Positions 14,838 through 24,869 of a stretch of 64,000 nucleotides of DNA are shown here, piece by piece. Each line of letters begins with the position of its first letter. Position 1 is the stretch's first letter. The stretch covers positions 1 through 64,000 of the forward strand of contig NZ_MCIA01000003.1 in assembly GCF_003609635.1 (NCBI RefSeq), given 5' to 3'. Source of the DNA: Lacrimispora algidixylanolytica. GTDB taxonomy: Bacteria; Bacillota; Clostridia; Lachnospirales; Lachnospiraceae. The notes beneath the pieces are model-generated. The model made no database searches and was not told the DNA's origin. It saw nothing but the letters and a program-made list of their open reading frames with translations. The position numbers and the translations under genes are program-made.

Positions 14838-15701
14838 ATGGCAGAAATGAATAGAAAGCACTTATCAAAAACCGCGTGGGCCTCAATCATTGGAAAATGG
14901 GTATTTCTTGGGATCATCATAATATTCACCCTCTATCCGGTGGTTTATACGGTGCTTGGTTCTTTAAAAACAAATGCAGAACTGACTCAGGGCGGAGGCT
15001 TTTTTCCGGCGGCCTGGCATTTTGAAAATTATTATCAGGCCTTTGTTCAGGCGGATTTCACCAAATATACAATAAACAGCGTAATCGTCAGCACAAGTGT
15101 AACCCTGTTGGCGGCAGCTACCTGCTCCATGGCCGGATTTATACTGGCAAGAAAGAATTTTGCAGGTAAAAAGGTACTGATGGCCCTTTATTTATCCATG
15201 ATGTTTGTGTCACTGGGCTCAGTTACCTTATATCCAATTTACGAGCTGCTGCGGGCGTTGAAGCTGAATAAGACCATATTTGCCCTTATCATTGCCCTTA
15301 CTGGAGGTCAGGCGGCCAATGTATTTCTGGTCATGGGATTTACAAAGGGAATTCCAAGGGAGCTTGACGAAGCGGCCATTATTGACGGCTGTAGCCTGTA
15401 TGGAGTATACTCTCGCATCATTCTTCCCCTGAGCAAACCGATTTTGGCTGTTGTTGCTCTATTTTCCTTCCGAAATGCCTGGAACGATTATATCACCAGC
15501 CTGATTATGACAATTTCCATGCCAAAGCTTCAGACCCTTACGGTGGCTGTGGTGCAGTTAAAGTATTCCGTCAATGCAGCGGCCGAGTGGCATATTATGC
15601 TGGCGGGGGCATCCATCGCCATCATTCCCATTCTGATTGTCTATTTATTTGCCAATAAACAGTTCATAGCCGGGCTGACGGCGGGTGCAGTAAAAGGATA
15701 A
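14838..15701 (+). CDS. Sugar ABC transporter permease (MalG/UgpE type)
   Basis: A 287-aa second permease subunit with about six membrane segments. Its EAA loop reads ELDEAAIIDGCSLYGVYSRIILPLSKP, the conserved ATPase-contact motif. The C-terminus FIAGLTAGAVKG is typical of MalG-type subunits. The gene starts 12 bases after the first permease, behind AAGGAGG, so the two are translated from one message. Confidence 0.92.
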   Translation: MAEMNRKHLSKTAWASIIGKWVFLGIIIIFTLYPVVYTVLGSLKTNAELTQGGGFFPAAWHFENYYQAFVQADFTKYTINSVIVSTSVTLLAAATCSMAGFILARKNFAGKKVLMALYLSMMFVSLGSVTLYPIYELLRALKLNKTIFALIIALTGGQAANVFLVMGFTKGIPRELDEAAIIDGCSLYGVYSRIILPLSKPILAVVALFSFRNAWNDYITSLIMTISMPKLQTLTVAVVQLKYSVNAAAEWHIMLAGASIAIIPILIVYLFANKQFIAGLTAGAVKG

Positions 15702-15764
15702 GGAAAAACCCCCGATGCTGTGATATACTGAAAAAAATGGAGTTGAACAGGGGGCGGGGATATC

Positions 15765-17588
15765 ATGAAAAGAGTCTGGAACAATCTTCGGTTTCGCAGT
15801 AAGATCATATGGCTGTTTGGGGTCATATTTTTCTTTACCACAGTTATCAGCGGTTTATCTTATTACCGGTATACTTCCAATGATATAGAAGAAAATTTCC
15901 GGGTAGGTGCGGAAGATGTTCTGGTTCAGACCGCAGACACTCTGGTAATGCGCTTTGGAGTCATCAACCAAAGGGCCAAGGGAATGCTGGCAAATTATAC
16001 GTTTATGGTGACTCTCTCCGATTATTTAAACAACCCCAATGATATCAATCTGGTAAAGGCTCTGGGGACGGTTCCCGACTTTATGAAGGATTTTGAGACA
16101 GGAGAAAGTCTCATCCATTCTACCTTCATTTACACCGATAAAGGCAGCTTTGATAATTTTGTTCGCATGAGAAACTGGGATTTTGATTTTAAGGAGTCTA
16201 CTTTTTACAAAAGTTATGAGGAAAGCCCCGGTAAATCCATACGTTGGTTCCCGATATGGACAGACGAAATATTTCAGGATAATGACCAGGTGATCCCCAT
16301 CGTATGGCAGTTCAGCGTTCAGGGTTATGTGGGAGTGGAATATCTGGTAATTCAGCTGAAAAAAACGGAACTTGAACGACTTCTGGAAGGAAAATATGAG
16401 TTCTTTGACAAGATTCTTATATTGGATAAAACGGGAAATGTACTGATCGGCTCAATGGGAGTCGATTCAAAGGAGCTGAAGAAGCTCTCTGAAACAAGAA
16501 AAGCAGGCAGCAATGTCATCACAAGCGATTACCGGTATGATGGCGAAACTTATCTGGTCACCTACGAAAGTCTGAAAGAAAATGGCTGGCAGATATATGG
16601 TCTGAAATCCAGACAGACCCTGCTTGGCAGCTTGAAGAGTCTGCGGAATATGATTTACGAGATCATGGGCATCACGTTCTTATTCACGGTTGCCGCTGTT
16701 CTTCTTTTGTCCCACCAGTTAACGGATTCCCTGCGGAGGCTGGAAAAACGGATGAGCTACGTGGAAAAAGGAGATTTGGGCGTCCGGTTTTTCTATCCCT
16801 ACAAGGATGAGATCGGGAGTCTGGCAAAAACATTTAACTACATGATTGGAGAAATCCAGAGTCTGGTGCAGAAGCAGGAGGAGACCATTGAAGAACTGAA
16901 ACGGGAACGGGATTATGTTTCAGAGGTGCAGAAGCAGAAGCGGAAAGCGGAGTTAAAGGCACTCCAGGCCCAGATCAATCCTCATTTTCTTTATAATACC
17001 CTTAACGCCATCACCTGGCAGGCGGCGGACCAGGGGGCAGAGGAGATCAGCATTCTTTCAAGCTCTTTGGGAAAATTTTTTCGCATCAGCTTAAGCAAGG
17101 GAGCCGAGGTCATCACCCTTGGAGAAGAGCTGGAGCATGTGGCAAGCTACCTTAAGATACAGAGCATCCGCTACCATTCCCATTTGTCCTATGAGATAGA
17201 TATGGATGAAAAATGGCTGGAGATTCGGCTGATTAAGCTGATTTTACAGCCTCTTGCGGAAAACTCCATTTATCATGGTATAAAGGAAACAAAGGGAGCA
17301 GGGAACATCAGGATCTACGGAGAAACCCATACCATATCTCAGCAGGAGGTTTTGGAACTTTCCGTTTGGGATAACGGAGCCGGTATCCCGGAGGAAAAAC
17401 TGATTCAAATGAATGAAACACTGCAAATAGGCGGAGCGGACACCAAGGCAGGCTATGGTATTTATAATGTCAACGAAAGAATCCGGTTATTTTACGGGGA
17501 TGGCTACGGACTGCGCTATGAAAGCAGTTTTGGTCATTGGACGAGAGCCATATTAACAATTCCAACAGAAACAGGCGAGGTGGAATGA
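15765..17588 (+). CDS. Sensor histidine kinase, YesM/LytS type
   Basis: A 607-aa membrane kinase. It has an N-terminal membrane segment (about 12-32), an extracellular sensor region to about 290, a second membrane segment (EIMGITFLFTVAAVLLL), a HAMP linker, and a His-kinase domain with the phospho-accepting histidine in LQAQINPHFLYNTL. The ATPase domain carries NSIYHGI (N box) and DNGAGIPEE (G1). Its stop overlaps the start of the response regulator gene (ATGA), as for coupled partners. It likely senses the imported sugar, perhaps together with the binding protein, and controls this locus. Confidence 0.93.
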   Translation: MKRVWNNLRFRSKIIWLFGVIFFFTTVISGLSYYRYTSNDIEENFRVGAEDVLVQTADTLVMRFGVINQRAKGMLANYTFMVTLSDYLNNPNDINLVKALGTVPDFMKDFETGESLIHSTFIYTDKGSFDNFVRMRNWDFDFKESTFYKSYEESPGKSIRWFPIWTDEIFQDNDQVIPIVWQFSVQGYVGVEYLVIQLKKTELERLLEGKYEFFDKILILDKTGNVLIGSMGVDSKELKKLSETRKAGSNVITSDYRYDGETYLVTYESLKENGWQIYGLKSRQTLLGSLKSLRNMIYEIMGITFLFTVAAVLLLSHQLTDSLRRLEKRMSYVEKGDLGVRFFYPYKDEIGSLAKTFNYMIGEIQSLVQKQEETIEELKRERDYVSEVQKQKRKAELKALQAQINPHFLYNTLNAITWQAADQGAEEISILSSSLGKFFRISLSKGAEVITLGEELEHVASYLKIQSIRYHSHLSYEIDMDEKWLEIRLIKLILQPLAENSIYHGIKETKGAGNIRIYGETHTISQQEVLELSVWDNGAGIPEEKLIQMNETLQIGGADTKAGYGIYNVNERIRLFYGDGYGLRYESSFGHWTRAILTIPTETGEVE

Positions 17589-19183
17589 TGTACCGTGTGC
17601 TGATTATTGATGACGAAGACTATGTAAGAGATTTACTGGTTAGAAACATCCATAGCTCTGACCTTGATGTTGAGGTGGTGGCTGTCGCGGGCAACGGAAG
17701 GGAAGGACTGAAAGAAGCTCTTTTAAAGAAACCGGATATTGTCATTACAGACATAGCCATGCCCTTTATGAACGGTCTGGAATTGATAAAAGAGATGCAG
17801 AAGGCCGGCCTTCACAGCAAAAATGTGGTCATAAGCGGATACGATGAATTTGATTATGCGAAACAGGCCATATCCCTGGGGGTAAAGGATTACTTATTAA
17901 AGCCCTTTCTTCCAAAAGAGCTGACGGATGTGATGATGAAGCTGCTGAAAGAACTGGACAGTCAGAAAGCATTACAGCAGAATATGAGCCTTTTAAAGGA
18001 ACAGGCCATAAGCCGGGAAGGGCTTGTGCGGGAAAAGGCCTTAAGAGCGCTGCTAAAGGGAAAGGAGTGTCAGACGGAGACAGACATCTCTCTGGAAGGA
18101 AAATATTATGTAGCAGGGGTCGTGCGGCTGGAAGGAAGTGCGTGGGATTTCAGCAGGCAGGAGCAGGTGGAGGAATTTTTGATGCTGGTCAGAAACGGCT
18201 ATCTTCTTCCGGATATTTTCATGTTTGCGGTCAGCTTTGACGGCATACAGCTGGCAGTGATCTGGTGCGGAGGCGGAGAAGATGAGGGGGAATTCCTGAA
18301 AAACATTGGCCTTAGCCTGGAAAAAATCAATGTCAGTCTGGAAAAATATTATCATTTTCAGTTAAACTGTGCGGTTGGAAAGGCTTACACCAGCCAGTTC
18401 GATCTGGAACATTCCTATCGTGAGGCCATGGCCGTGTGGCGGGGGAATTTGGATGGAAACCGGCAAATCCTGTTTTATGGAGAAGATAATGGAAAGAAAG
18501 AGGAAATCACCAGCGGTCAGATCCGGGAATGGAAAAATCAGATTCGAATGTCCGTAAGGCGAGGACAGAAAGAGGGCGCCCTAAAGAGCTTAACAGGGCT
18601 GATGAAGTGCTATGCTTCCTTTTCCAATAAGAAAAATGATTACGTAAGTGTATCCGTGGGTGAGCTGGTTTATGCCATTCAAAATGACATGGAACAGGAA
18701 GGCTATGACCGAGCAGATACAGAGCCTTTGTCCTCCATGCAGGACCGGATTACATACGGAAGCCTTATGGACATGAAGGATATGCTGGATACCTATATCA
18801 GAAAATGTTGTTTGGTGGTCAGGGATAATTCAGAGGAAACAAAGGCGGATGCAGTGGTAAAGCTGATAAAACTGATGATTGAGAATGATTTGCAAAATCT
18901 GGATCTGGATCTGGAATGGGTGGCTGCAAAGGTGCATTTCAGTTCCAGCTATGTAAGACAGATTTTTAAGCAGTATGTGGGGGAAAGTCTGGGAGAATAT
19001 TTGATCCGGAAACGGATGGAGCGGGCCGGTAAGTTCTTACAGGAAACCGGATTAAAGATCCAGGAAATTGCAGAAGAGTGTGGTTATGAGAATCAGAGAT
19101 ATTTTGCCAGTAGTTTTAAAAAATATTACGGGTGCACGCCTACGGAATTTAAAAAGGCGGTGGAAGAAGAACATTTATATTAG
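17585..19183 (+). CDS. AraC-type response regulator, YesN type
   Basis: A 532-aa regulator. The receiver domain (1-125) has acidic residues IIDDED, the phospho-acceptor Asp in DIVITDIAMPFMNG and the Lys in YLLKPF. A middle region of unknown role is followed by a C-terminal AraC double helix-turn-helix (about 430-530; VAAKVHFSSSYVRQIFKQYVGESLGEYL, IQEIAEECGYENQRYFASSFKKYYGCTP). Start ATG 17585 (or 17588) overlaps the kinase stop. It is expected to activate the transporter and lyase genes. Earlier in-frame ATGs lie inside the kinase gene and lack support. Confidence 0.92.
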   Translation: MMYRVLIIDDEDYVRDLLVRNIHSSDLDVEVVAVAGNGREGLKEALLKKPDIVITDIAMPFMNGLELIKEMQKAGLHSKNVVISGYDEFDYAKQAISLGVKDYLLKPFLPKELTDVMMKLLKELDSQKALQQNMSLLKEQAISREGLVREKALRALLKGKECQTETDISLEGKYYVAGVVRLEGSAWDFSRQEQVEEFLMLVRNGYLLPDIFMFAVSFDGIQLAVIWCGGGEDEGEFLKNIGLSLEKINVSLEKYYHFQLNCAVGKAYTSQFDLEHSYREAMAVWRGNLDGNRQILFYGEDNGKKEEITSGQIREWKNQIRMSVRRGQKEGALKSLTGLMKCYASFSNKKNDYVSVSVGELVYAIQNDMEQEGYDRADTEPLSSMQDRITYGSLMDMKDMLDTYIRKCCLVVRDNSEETKADAVVKLIKLMIENDLQNLDLDLEWVAAKVHFSSSYVRQIFKQYVGESLGEYLIRKRMERAGKFLQETGLKIQEIAEECGYENQRYFASSFKKYYGCTPTEFKKAVEEEHLY

Positions 19184-19196
19184 GAGGGGACGGGAT

Positions 19197-21203
19197 ATGA
19201 TTCAATTTACGGAACAGGAAATCCTGCATTTGCAGGAAAAAGGGAAAAAGCAGCCCCAGGCCATCTTGAATTTAAAGAAAGAAACAGAAGAGGTTATGGC
19301 TGATACCATACGGGTCCCCAAGACGGGAATTGCCAACTGGACTCTTTATTATTACTGTCCCATTTGCTCCGTATCTTTAAGCTATAACCGAAACGACGGC
19401 TTTCATCACAAATGTCCGTCCTGCGGTCAGGTATTTTCGGGTGAGCCCTATGACAGTGCGTGGTGGGGGATAACTAACAGCAGAAATTATACGGCAGCCT
19501 TTCAGATGGGGCTGATCAGCAGGGTTACCGGGGAGATGGATTATGCCAGAAAAGCAATTGATATCATGGCAGAGTATGCCAAGTACTATAACAGCTATGA
19601 GGTTCATGGAAATATTCCGTATAACGGACCTGGAAAGGTAGGAGCTCAGACCCTTGATGAAGCAAATTTTCTCCGCAGCTTTGCCATGGTTTATGATCTG
19701 ATATGGGATTTTATTACGGAGGAGGAAAGAGAGAATATAAAGAAAGAGATGCTGCTTCCGGGTGCGGAGTTTCTCATAGAACACCGTCATAAACAGCTTC
19801 ATAATCATGAGGTGATCATAAATTCCGCCATTGCCATTATCGGACTGATTTTGCATATTGATTCTTATATCAGATTTGCTGTTTATGAGCCATATGGGCT
19901 TTTATATCAGCTGGAAAAGGGGATGCTTGCGGATCATATGTGGTTTGAAGGGGCTTTTGGATATCATTTTTATGCGCTGACCAGTTTCTTTGCTTATGAG
20001 AAGATCGCTCTTCATACGGAGCACAGCCATATCAGTCATCCAAACTATAAGGCTATGATGGAGCTTCTGGTGTCTTACTTAGAGCCAGGATTTCGGATTC
20101 CCATGTTAAATGACACGAATTACGGACATACATCTGCAAGCTTGTACCTCTATGAATTTGCTTACAGGGAAATTGGTGGAGATAAGATTTTGTACGTGCT
20201 GAATCAGCTTTTTAAAGACGAGAAAAGGGATAATTTAGAGGCATTTATCTATGGCGTTGACCAGCTGCCCACACAGGAAACAGTTCTTGAAAATTATCAT
20301 GGAAAGGCAGGGGAGTCCGGCTGCACGGTATTAAGAGGAGACAATGCCAGATACTTGCTGTTTAAACATGACCGGTATGGCGGGGAGCATGATCATTATG
20401 ACCGCCTGGCAATCAGCTACCTTGACTTTGGAAAACGGATTTCCCCGGATCTTGGAACCACAGGATATGGAGCTGTCATGCATTATGATTATTATAAGAA
20501 TACAGGCTCCCATAATACGGTGAATATCGGGGAAGAAAACCAGTCTCCGGTCAATGCCAGACTCACAAAGTATGAAGAACGGGATGGAGTTGTGTATGTG
20601 GAGGCGGAAGCAGACTGGACGGCTCCCTATGAGATGCCTGACACATTTACCATTGAGCAGTGGAAGGAAGAGAATTACTGCGGAGTAAAGATGGAGAGAA
20701 AGATCGCCTGGGCGGCGGATTACTTTGTGGAGTTATTTGTGGTAAAAGGTGCCAGGAAGGGCTTGCCGATCGACTGGGTGATGCATGTTTCTGGAGAAAC
20801 TATTTCGGTTCCGAAAGGAAAGATAGTAGAGTGCTTTTCTGACCGAAAGCCATACCGGCATCTGCATTCTATGAAAAATGCAGATATTTCAAATGATGGG
20901 GAAAGAAATTCTGTGTTTTCTTATATCGATGGGGAAATTCGAACGGATGTGTTTGCCTGGAATCAGGGCAAGGAACTTTATTACGGGAAAGGGCCGGATA
21001 ATCCTTCGGTTTCGAACATTAATTACCAGATTGAGCGGGCTTATGGCCAGGAAGCTGTGTTTGCCCATGTGATAACCAGCAGCGATGGTCCAGGCAGAAT
21101 TGACCGTGTGAACTTCTCCTGGCACTCAGGCACAATGTTGGTTATGGTGGAAGGGAAAGAGAACGCGAGCGGAAGGACATGGAGCAAAGAGCATAAAATG
21201 TAA
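19197..21203 (+). CDS. Heparinase II/III-like polysaccharide lyase
   Basis: A 668-aa protein with an alpha/alpha-toroid N-terminal half and a heparinase II/III-type beta-sandwich from about residue 370 (GESGCTVLRGDNARYLLFKHDRYGGEHDHYDRLAISY). An unusual zinc-ribbon-like pair CPIC...CPSC lies near residues 46-68. No signal peptide is seen, so it acts on imported oligosaccharides in the cytoplasm. The family cleaves uronic acid-containing glycans such as heparin or alginate by beta-elimination; the exact substrate is not readable. Start ATG 19197 is preceded by TAGGAGGGG, 13 bases after the regulator stop. Confidence 0.83.
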   Translation: MIQFTEQEILHLQEKGKKQPQAILNLKKETEEVMADTIRVPKTGIANWTLYYYCPICSVSLSYNRNDGFHHKCPSCGQVFSGEPYDSAWWGITNSRNYTAAFQMGLISRVTGEMDYARKAIDIMAEYAKYYNSYEVHGNIPYNGPGKVGAQTLDEANFLRSFAMVYDLIWDFITEEERENIKKEMLLPGAEFLIEHRHKQLHNHEVIINSAIAIIGLILHIDSYIRFAVYEPYGLLYQLEKGMLADHMWFEGAFGYHFYALTSFFAYEKIALHTEHSHISHPNYKAMMELLVSYLEPGFRIPMLNDTNYGHTSASLYLYEFAYREIGGDKILYVLNQLFKDEKRDNLEAFIYGVDQLPTQETVLENYHGKAGESGCTVLRGDNARYLLFKHDRYGGEHDHYDRLAISYLDFGKRISPDLGTTGYGAVMHYDYYKNTGSHNTVNIGEENQSPVNARLTKYEERDGVVYVEAEADWTAPYEMPDTFTIEQWKEENYCGVKMERKIAWAADYFVELFVVKGARKGLPIDWVMHVSGETISVPKGKIVECFSDRKPYRHLHSMKNADISNDGERNSVFSYIDGEIRTDVFAWNQGKELYYGKGPDNPSVSNINYQIERAYGQEAVFAHVITSSDGPGRIDRVNFSWHSGTMLVMVEGKENASGRTWSKEHKM

Positions 21204-21311
21204 ACTTAACAGTAAGATTTGAGTTGTATCTCTTTGGTAAGATGTGGTTCTGTACAAAGGAACCCAAGAGGGCCGCACAGAGTATATGGGGTGTAAGAAA
21301 AGGGGAAGGGA

Positions 21312-22694
21312 TTGAAGAAGTTTATGAAATCGGACACAAAAAGGGATTTAAATTATGATGTAGTAATCATCGGTGGCGGTCCGGCTGGTACTGCGGCGGC
21401 TATTGCCAGTGCCAGAAACGGAGCCAAGACGCTTTTGGTGGAGCAATACGGCTGTCTGGGTGGAATGCTGACTATGGCGGGCACAGGTCCTCAGATGACC
21501 TTTCATGCCGGAAGCACACAGGTTGTTCGGGGGATTGCGGAGGAGATCGTGGAACGTATGGTAAAAGGGGGCTTTTCTCCGGGCCATTTGGAGGATTTTG
21601 TGGGTTACGCCAGTTCTGTAACTCCTTTCGACGCAGAAGGAATGAAGTTGATATTAGAAACCATGGTCAAGGAAGCGGGAGCGGATCTGCTGTATCATAC
21701 GGTTTACACAGGGTGTGAGCGGGAGGACCGCAGGATCAGTAAGGTGCATTTGTATGGGAAACAGGGCTTTTTTGATGTGACCGGTACGGTTTTCATAGAC
21801 GCATCGGCAGATGCGGATCTTGCCACACATGCAGGGATTGAAAGTGTGTACGGCAGAGAAGAGGATCATCTTACCCAGCCCATGACAATGAACGTCAAGG
21901 TGCAGAATGTGGATAGGGGCAGAGTGATTGAATACGTGAAGATGCATTCGGATGACATGCTCTCAACCGTTCCGTTTGACCATCTCGAGCTAATTCCAAG
22001 AAGCGGGATACAGGGAGCATATTCTGTAATCAGAAAGGCCAGGGAATCAGGAGAATTCCCCATTGACAGGGATATGGTGCTGTGTTTTGAAACCAACAAT
22101 CTGGGAGAATATATCCTTAACATGTCCCGGATCACGAAAAAAAGTCCGTTGGATTCCTTTGATTTAACGGAGGCAGAAATAGAAGGAAGAAAGCAGGCTT
22201 ATATTATTGTAAAGCTCATGAGAAAATATGTACCAGGATTTGGACATGCGGTTATTGTAGCCACAGGACCGCATATCGGCGTGCGGGAAAGCCGAAAGAT
22301 CAATGGCACTTACAAGCTGACCGCTTTGGATCTGCTTCAAAATAAAATGTTTGAAGATGCCATTGCCATGGGCGGTTATCCAATTGACATCCATTCTCCT
22401 GACGGGGAGGCGACAAAGCATTATTATTTAAAGCAGGGAAGCTGGTATTCCATTCCATACCGCTGTCTTTATACGAATGAGTTGGATAATCTGCTGGTGA
22501 CCGGCAGGTGTATGAGCGCGACCCATGAAGCCTGCGGGGCTGTTCGTGTGACTCCCATACTAATGGCCATCAGCCAGGGCGCCGGCACAGCAGCGGCTCT
22601 TGCAGCAAGATGGGAAAGCAGTGTGGCGGCAATTGATGTGGGACAGCTCAGAGAGACTCTAAAGGCTCAGGGGGCATTTCTTGACCCTTATTAA
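21312..22694 (+). CDS. FAD-dependent oxidoreductase (FAD_oxidored family)
   Basis: A 460-aa flavoprotein with an N-terminal dinucleotide-binding motif VVIIGGGPAGTAAAIASARNG followed by LLVEQYGCLGGMLT, typical of the PF12831 family. The C-terminal VTPILMAISQGAGTAAALAA is the conserved FAD-closing segment. Such enzymes often sit in sugar-degradation loci; the substrate is unknown. The start is TTG 21312, with AGGGG 6 bases upstream, or ATG 21324. It is probably the last gene of the sugar operon. Confidence 0.87.
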   Translation: MKKFMKSDTKRDLNYDVVIIGGGPAGTAAAIASARNGAKTLLVEQYGCLGGMLTMAGTGPQMTFHAGSTQVVRGIAEEIVERMVKGGFSPGHLEDFVGYASSVTPFDAEGMKLILETMVKEAGADLLYHTVYTGCEREDRRISKVHLYGKQGFFDVTGTVFIDASADADLATHAGIESVYGREEDHLTQPMTMNVKVQNVDRGRVIEYVKMHSDDMLSTVPFDHLELIPRSGIQGAYSVIRKARESGEFPIDRDMVLCFETNNLGEYILNMSRITKKSPLDSFDLTEAEIEGRKQAYIIVKLMRKYVPGFGHAVIVATGPHIGVRESRKINGTYKLTALDLLQNKMFEDAIAMGGYPIDIHSPDGEATKHYYLKQGSWYSIPYRCLYTNELDNLLVTGRCMSATHEACGAVRVTPILMAISQGAGTAAALAARWESSVAAIDVGQLRETLKAQGAFLDPY

Positions 22695-22898
22695 TGTAAT
22701 CCAACAACCCCTATCTTTCCCGTTCTTACAAATAGTTACATAACCAGGTGTTATGTCATGGTTCATGGAATATAGTAAGCAAAGTAAATATTTATTAAGT
22801 GACCAGTTCTGCTCGCTCATATAACACAATAGAAAGTGGACAAGGCTATTGAGCTATAGTAAAATATAAGTAATTATTTAACGAGTTGGAGGAATACA

Positions 22899-23531
22899 AT
22901 GCAGTACGGACCAAATGTCAATGATATACATCCAAATGAAAAGATAAACAGTATCTGTTATATTAAAAATGTGATTACTCGACCCAATATATTTGTAGGA
23001 GACTATACCTATTATGATGATGTAAATGGGGCTGAGAACTTTGAAAACCATGTCACTCATCATTATGAATTTTTAGGTGACAAGCTTATCATTGGAAAGT
23101 TTTGCGCGATAGCCAAAGGAATTGAATTTATAATGAATGGCGCAAATCATAGAATGTGTAGCGTTACGACCTACCCATTTAATATTATGGGACATGGATG
23201 GGAGAAATGTACGCCGTCCTTGGAAGATCTTCCATTCAAGGGAGATACTGTTGTGGGAAATGATGTCTGGATTGGGCAAAATGTTACTATTATGCCAGGA
23301 GTGCATATCGGCGATGGCGCAATTATTGCAGCTAATTCTGTTGTGACAAAGGATATACCGGCTTATCATATTGCGGGGGGTAATCCTTGTAAGATTATTA
23401 GAAAAAGATTTGATGATAGGCTGATTGATTATCTCCTGGAATTGAAGTGGTGGGATTGGTCTGTGGAGAAAATCACTGAAAATCTTGAGGCTCTATGTAG
23501 TGGTGATTTAATCAAAATTAAGAACATATAG
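22899..23531 (+). CDS. Vat-family (xenobiotic) acetyltransferase
   Basis: A 210-aa left-handed beta-helix acetyltransferase of the streptogramin A/chloramphenicol (Vat/CatB) group. Hexapeptide repeats appear from LIIGKFCAIAKGIEF through VVGNDVWIGQNVTIMPGVHIGDGAIIAANSVV. The catalytic His lies in MNGANHRMCS, and the ending IAGGNPCKIIRKRFD is characteristic. It would acetylate a drug or small hydroxyl compound with acetyl-CoA. It starts at ATG 22899 behind TTGGAGGA and stands alone. It may confer streptogramin A tolerance; that is inferred. Confidence 0.9.
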   Translation: MQYGPNVNDIHPNEKINSICYIKNVITRPNIFVGDYTYYDDVNGAENFENHVTHHYEFLGDKLIIGKFCAIAKGIEFIMNGANHRMCSVTTYPFNIMGHGWEKCTPSLEDLPFKGDTVVGNDVWIGQNVTIMPGVHIGDGAIIAANSVVTKDIPAYHIAGGNPCKIIRKRFDDRLIDYLLELKWWDWSVEKITENLEALCSGDLIKIKNI

Positions 23532-23616
23532 TGGAAGATTACTTGCTCCATAAAGGCAATGATATGCAATGAATAACGGTTGTTTTATAACAAGTTTTTT
23601 ATAAGGAGAAAATGCT

Positions 23617-23802
23617 ATGAGTGATTATACCAAGGGGGAATTGGAGGAGGCTCTTAGGGCTGTAAATTCCATTATAAGTAAGTGCGAAAAGGCACAAGAA
23701 AAGTTTCCGGAGGGAAATTCTCAACATACGCTTCTTAAGAATCGTTTAAAGGCCATGTATATTTCAAAATCATTATTAACAAATGAAATCTCAAATAAGT
23801 AA
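23617..23802 (+). CDS. Small conserved hypothetical protein
   Basis: A 61-aa, highly charged and probably helical protein (MSDYTKGELEEALRAVNSIISKCEKAQEKF...). It has a good SD, AAGGAG, 9 bases before ATG 23617. No membrane segment or known motif is seen. It resembles short uncharacterised proteins common in Clostridia, but I cannot assign a function. Confidence 0.7.
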   Translation: MSDYTKGELEEALRAVNSIISKCEKAQEKFPEGNSQHTLLKNRLKAMYISKSLLTNEISNK

Positions 23803-23975
23803 TATCCATAAAGTAATTTGCGTAGGTGTGCTGTGCTTTTTGATTTTTGTGTAAGTAAAATACATTTTAATTATTGCGCATTTATGTTTTGTATAGAAAG
23901 GTACTAAAAACAGGAGTTACTCTAAATTTGAGTCTAGTAATGTGCAGATGAAGATGGAAAGGAAAGGAATGAAAG

Positions 23976-24791
23976 ATGGATATATTGCTAGCAAAAGATA
24001 ATTTAGTGCGTGAAATATCAGAATGTGAAGCCGTGAAAGGCATAGCTCAAACAGGCGATATCAGTGCAAAGCTGGTGTCTGGGCAGAGTGATATTGATTT
24101 GTTTGTTCTTTGTACAAATATCCCAGTGCAAGAAGAACGCAAGCGTATATATTCATTGTTCTCCGACCAATATTCCGAATGTACCTTGAATGTATGTAAT
24201 GGTGGAAACTGGGGGTATGGAGATATACTCTTAATAGGTGGAATTGAAATTATGCCCATGTATTTTACCATAGATGAAATGGAATCATATTTAAAAGAAA
24301 CATTACAGGGAAAGCACTTAGGGATGATAGGTGGATTTTATCCAACAGGAAGATTGTCTAGTGTTGAAACTATAAATATTTTATATGAAGAAGGTTCCAC
24401 TTGGACAGACTTGAAAGAGTTAGTGAAGAGAAGTCCGTCTGAGTTGTTTGAAAAGCTATATCAACATCATATTATTCGAGTACTTAATGATGAGGATCTA
24501 GGTAGAGTGATTCTGAGAAAAGAGGTGCTATTTTATCATCAAGTGCTGGAGAGTTCTTTCGATCATCTACTTCAAGCTTTATTTGCTCTGAATCATACAT
24601 ATTTTCCAAGCAGGAAGCGAATGGAAGAATATATCCATGGATTTGAAAATAAACCGATTAATTGTTATGGAAGGCTGCTTAAGATCATTGAGATGGCAAC
24701 TTCTAGTGAGACAATGGAGGAGTCGGTAAATGATTTGAAAGAATTAACAAGGGAAATCCAGAATGTCGAGTTTATAATTAAACAGGGATAA
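23976..24791 (+). CDS. Nucleotidyltransferase-domain protein
   Basis: A 271-aa soluble protein. The N-terminal 100 residues look like a DNA polymerase beta-type nucleotidyltransferase: VSGQSDIDLFVLC provides the GS...D-x-D pattern. The C-terminal half is helical. It resembles aminoglycoside- or lincosamide-type nucleotidyltransferases in layout, but no substrate residues can be recognised. It stands alone between two long intergenic regions and is closed by a good terminator at 24837. Confidence 0.65.
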   Translation: MDILLAKDNLVREISECEAVKGIAQTGDISAKLVSGQSDIDLFVLCTNIPVQEERKRIYSLFSDQYSECTLNVCNGGNWGYGDILLIGGIEIMPMYFTIDEMESYLKETLQGKHLGMIGGFYPTGRLSSVETINILYEEGSTWTDLKELVKRSPSELFEKLYQHHIIRVLNDEDLGRVILRKEVLFYHQVLESSFDHLLQALFALNHTYFPSRKRMEEYIHGFENKPINCYGRLLKIIEMATSSETMEESVNDLKELTREIQNVEFIIKQG

Positions 24792-24836
24792 GCTTGCCAT
24801 CATATACTCTACAAATTATAAAAAATATATTTAAGT

Positions 24837-24869
24837 AACAGACTGATTAATTTTAGCAGTCTGTTTTTT
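24837..24869 (+). terminator. Rho-independent terminator
   Basis: AACAGACTG (24837-24845) and CAGTCTGTT (24857-24865) form a 9-bp stem followed by TTTT. It follows the nucleotidyltransferase gene. Confidence 0.88.
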
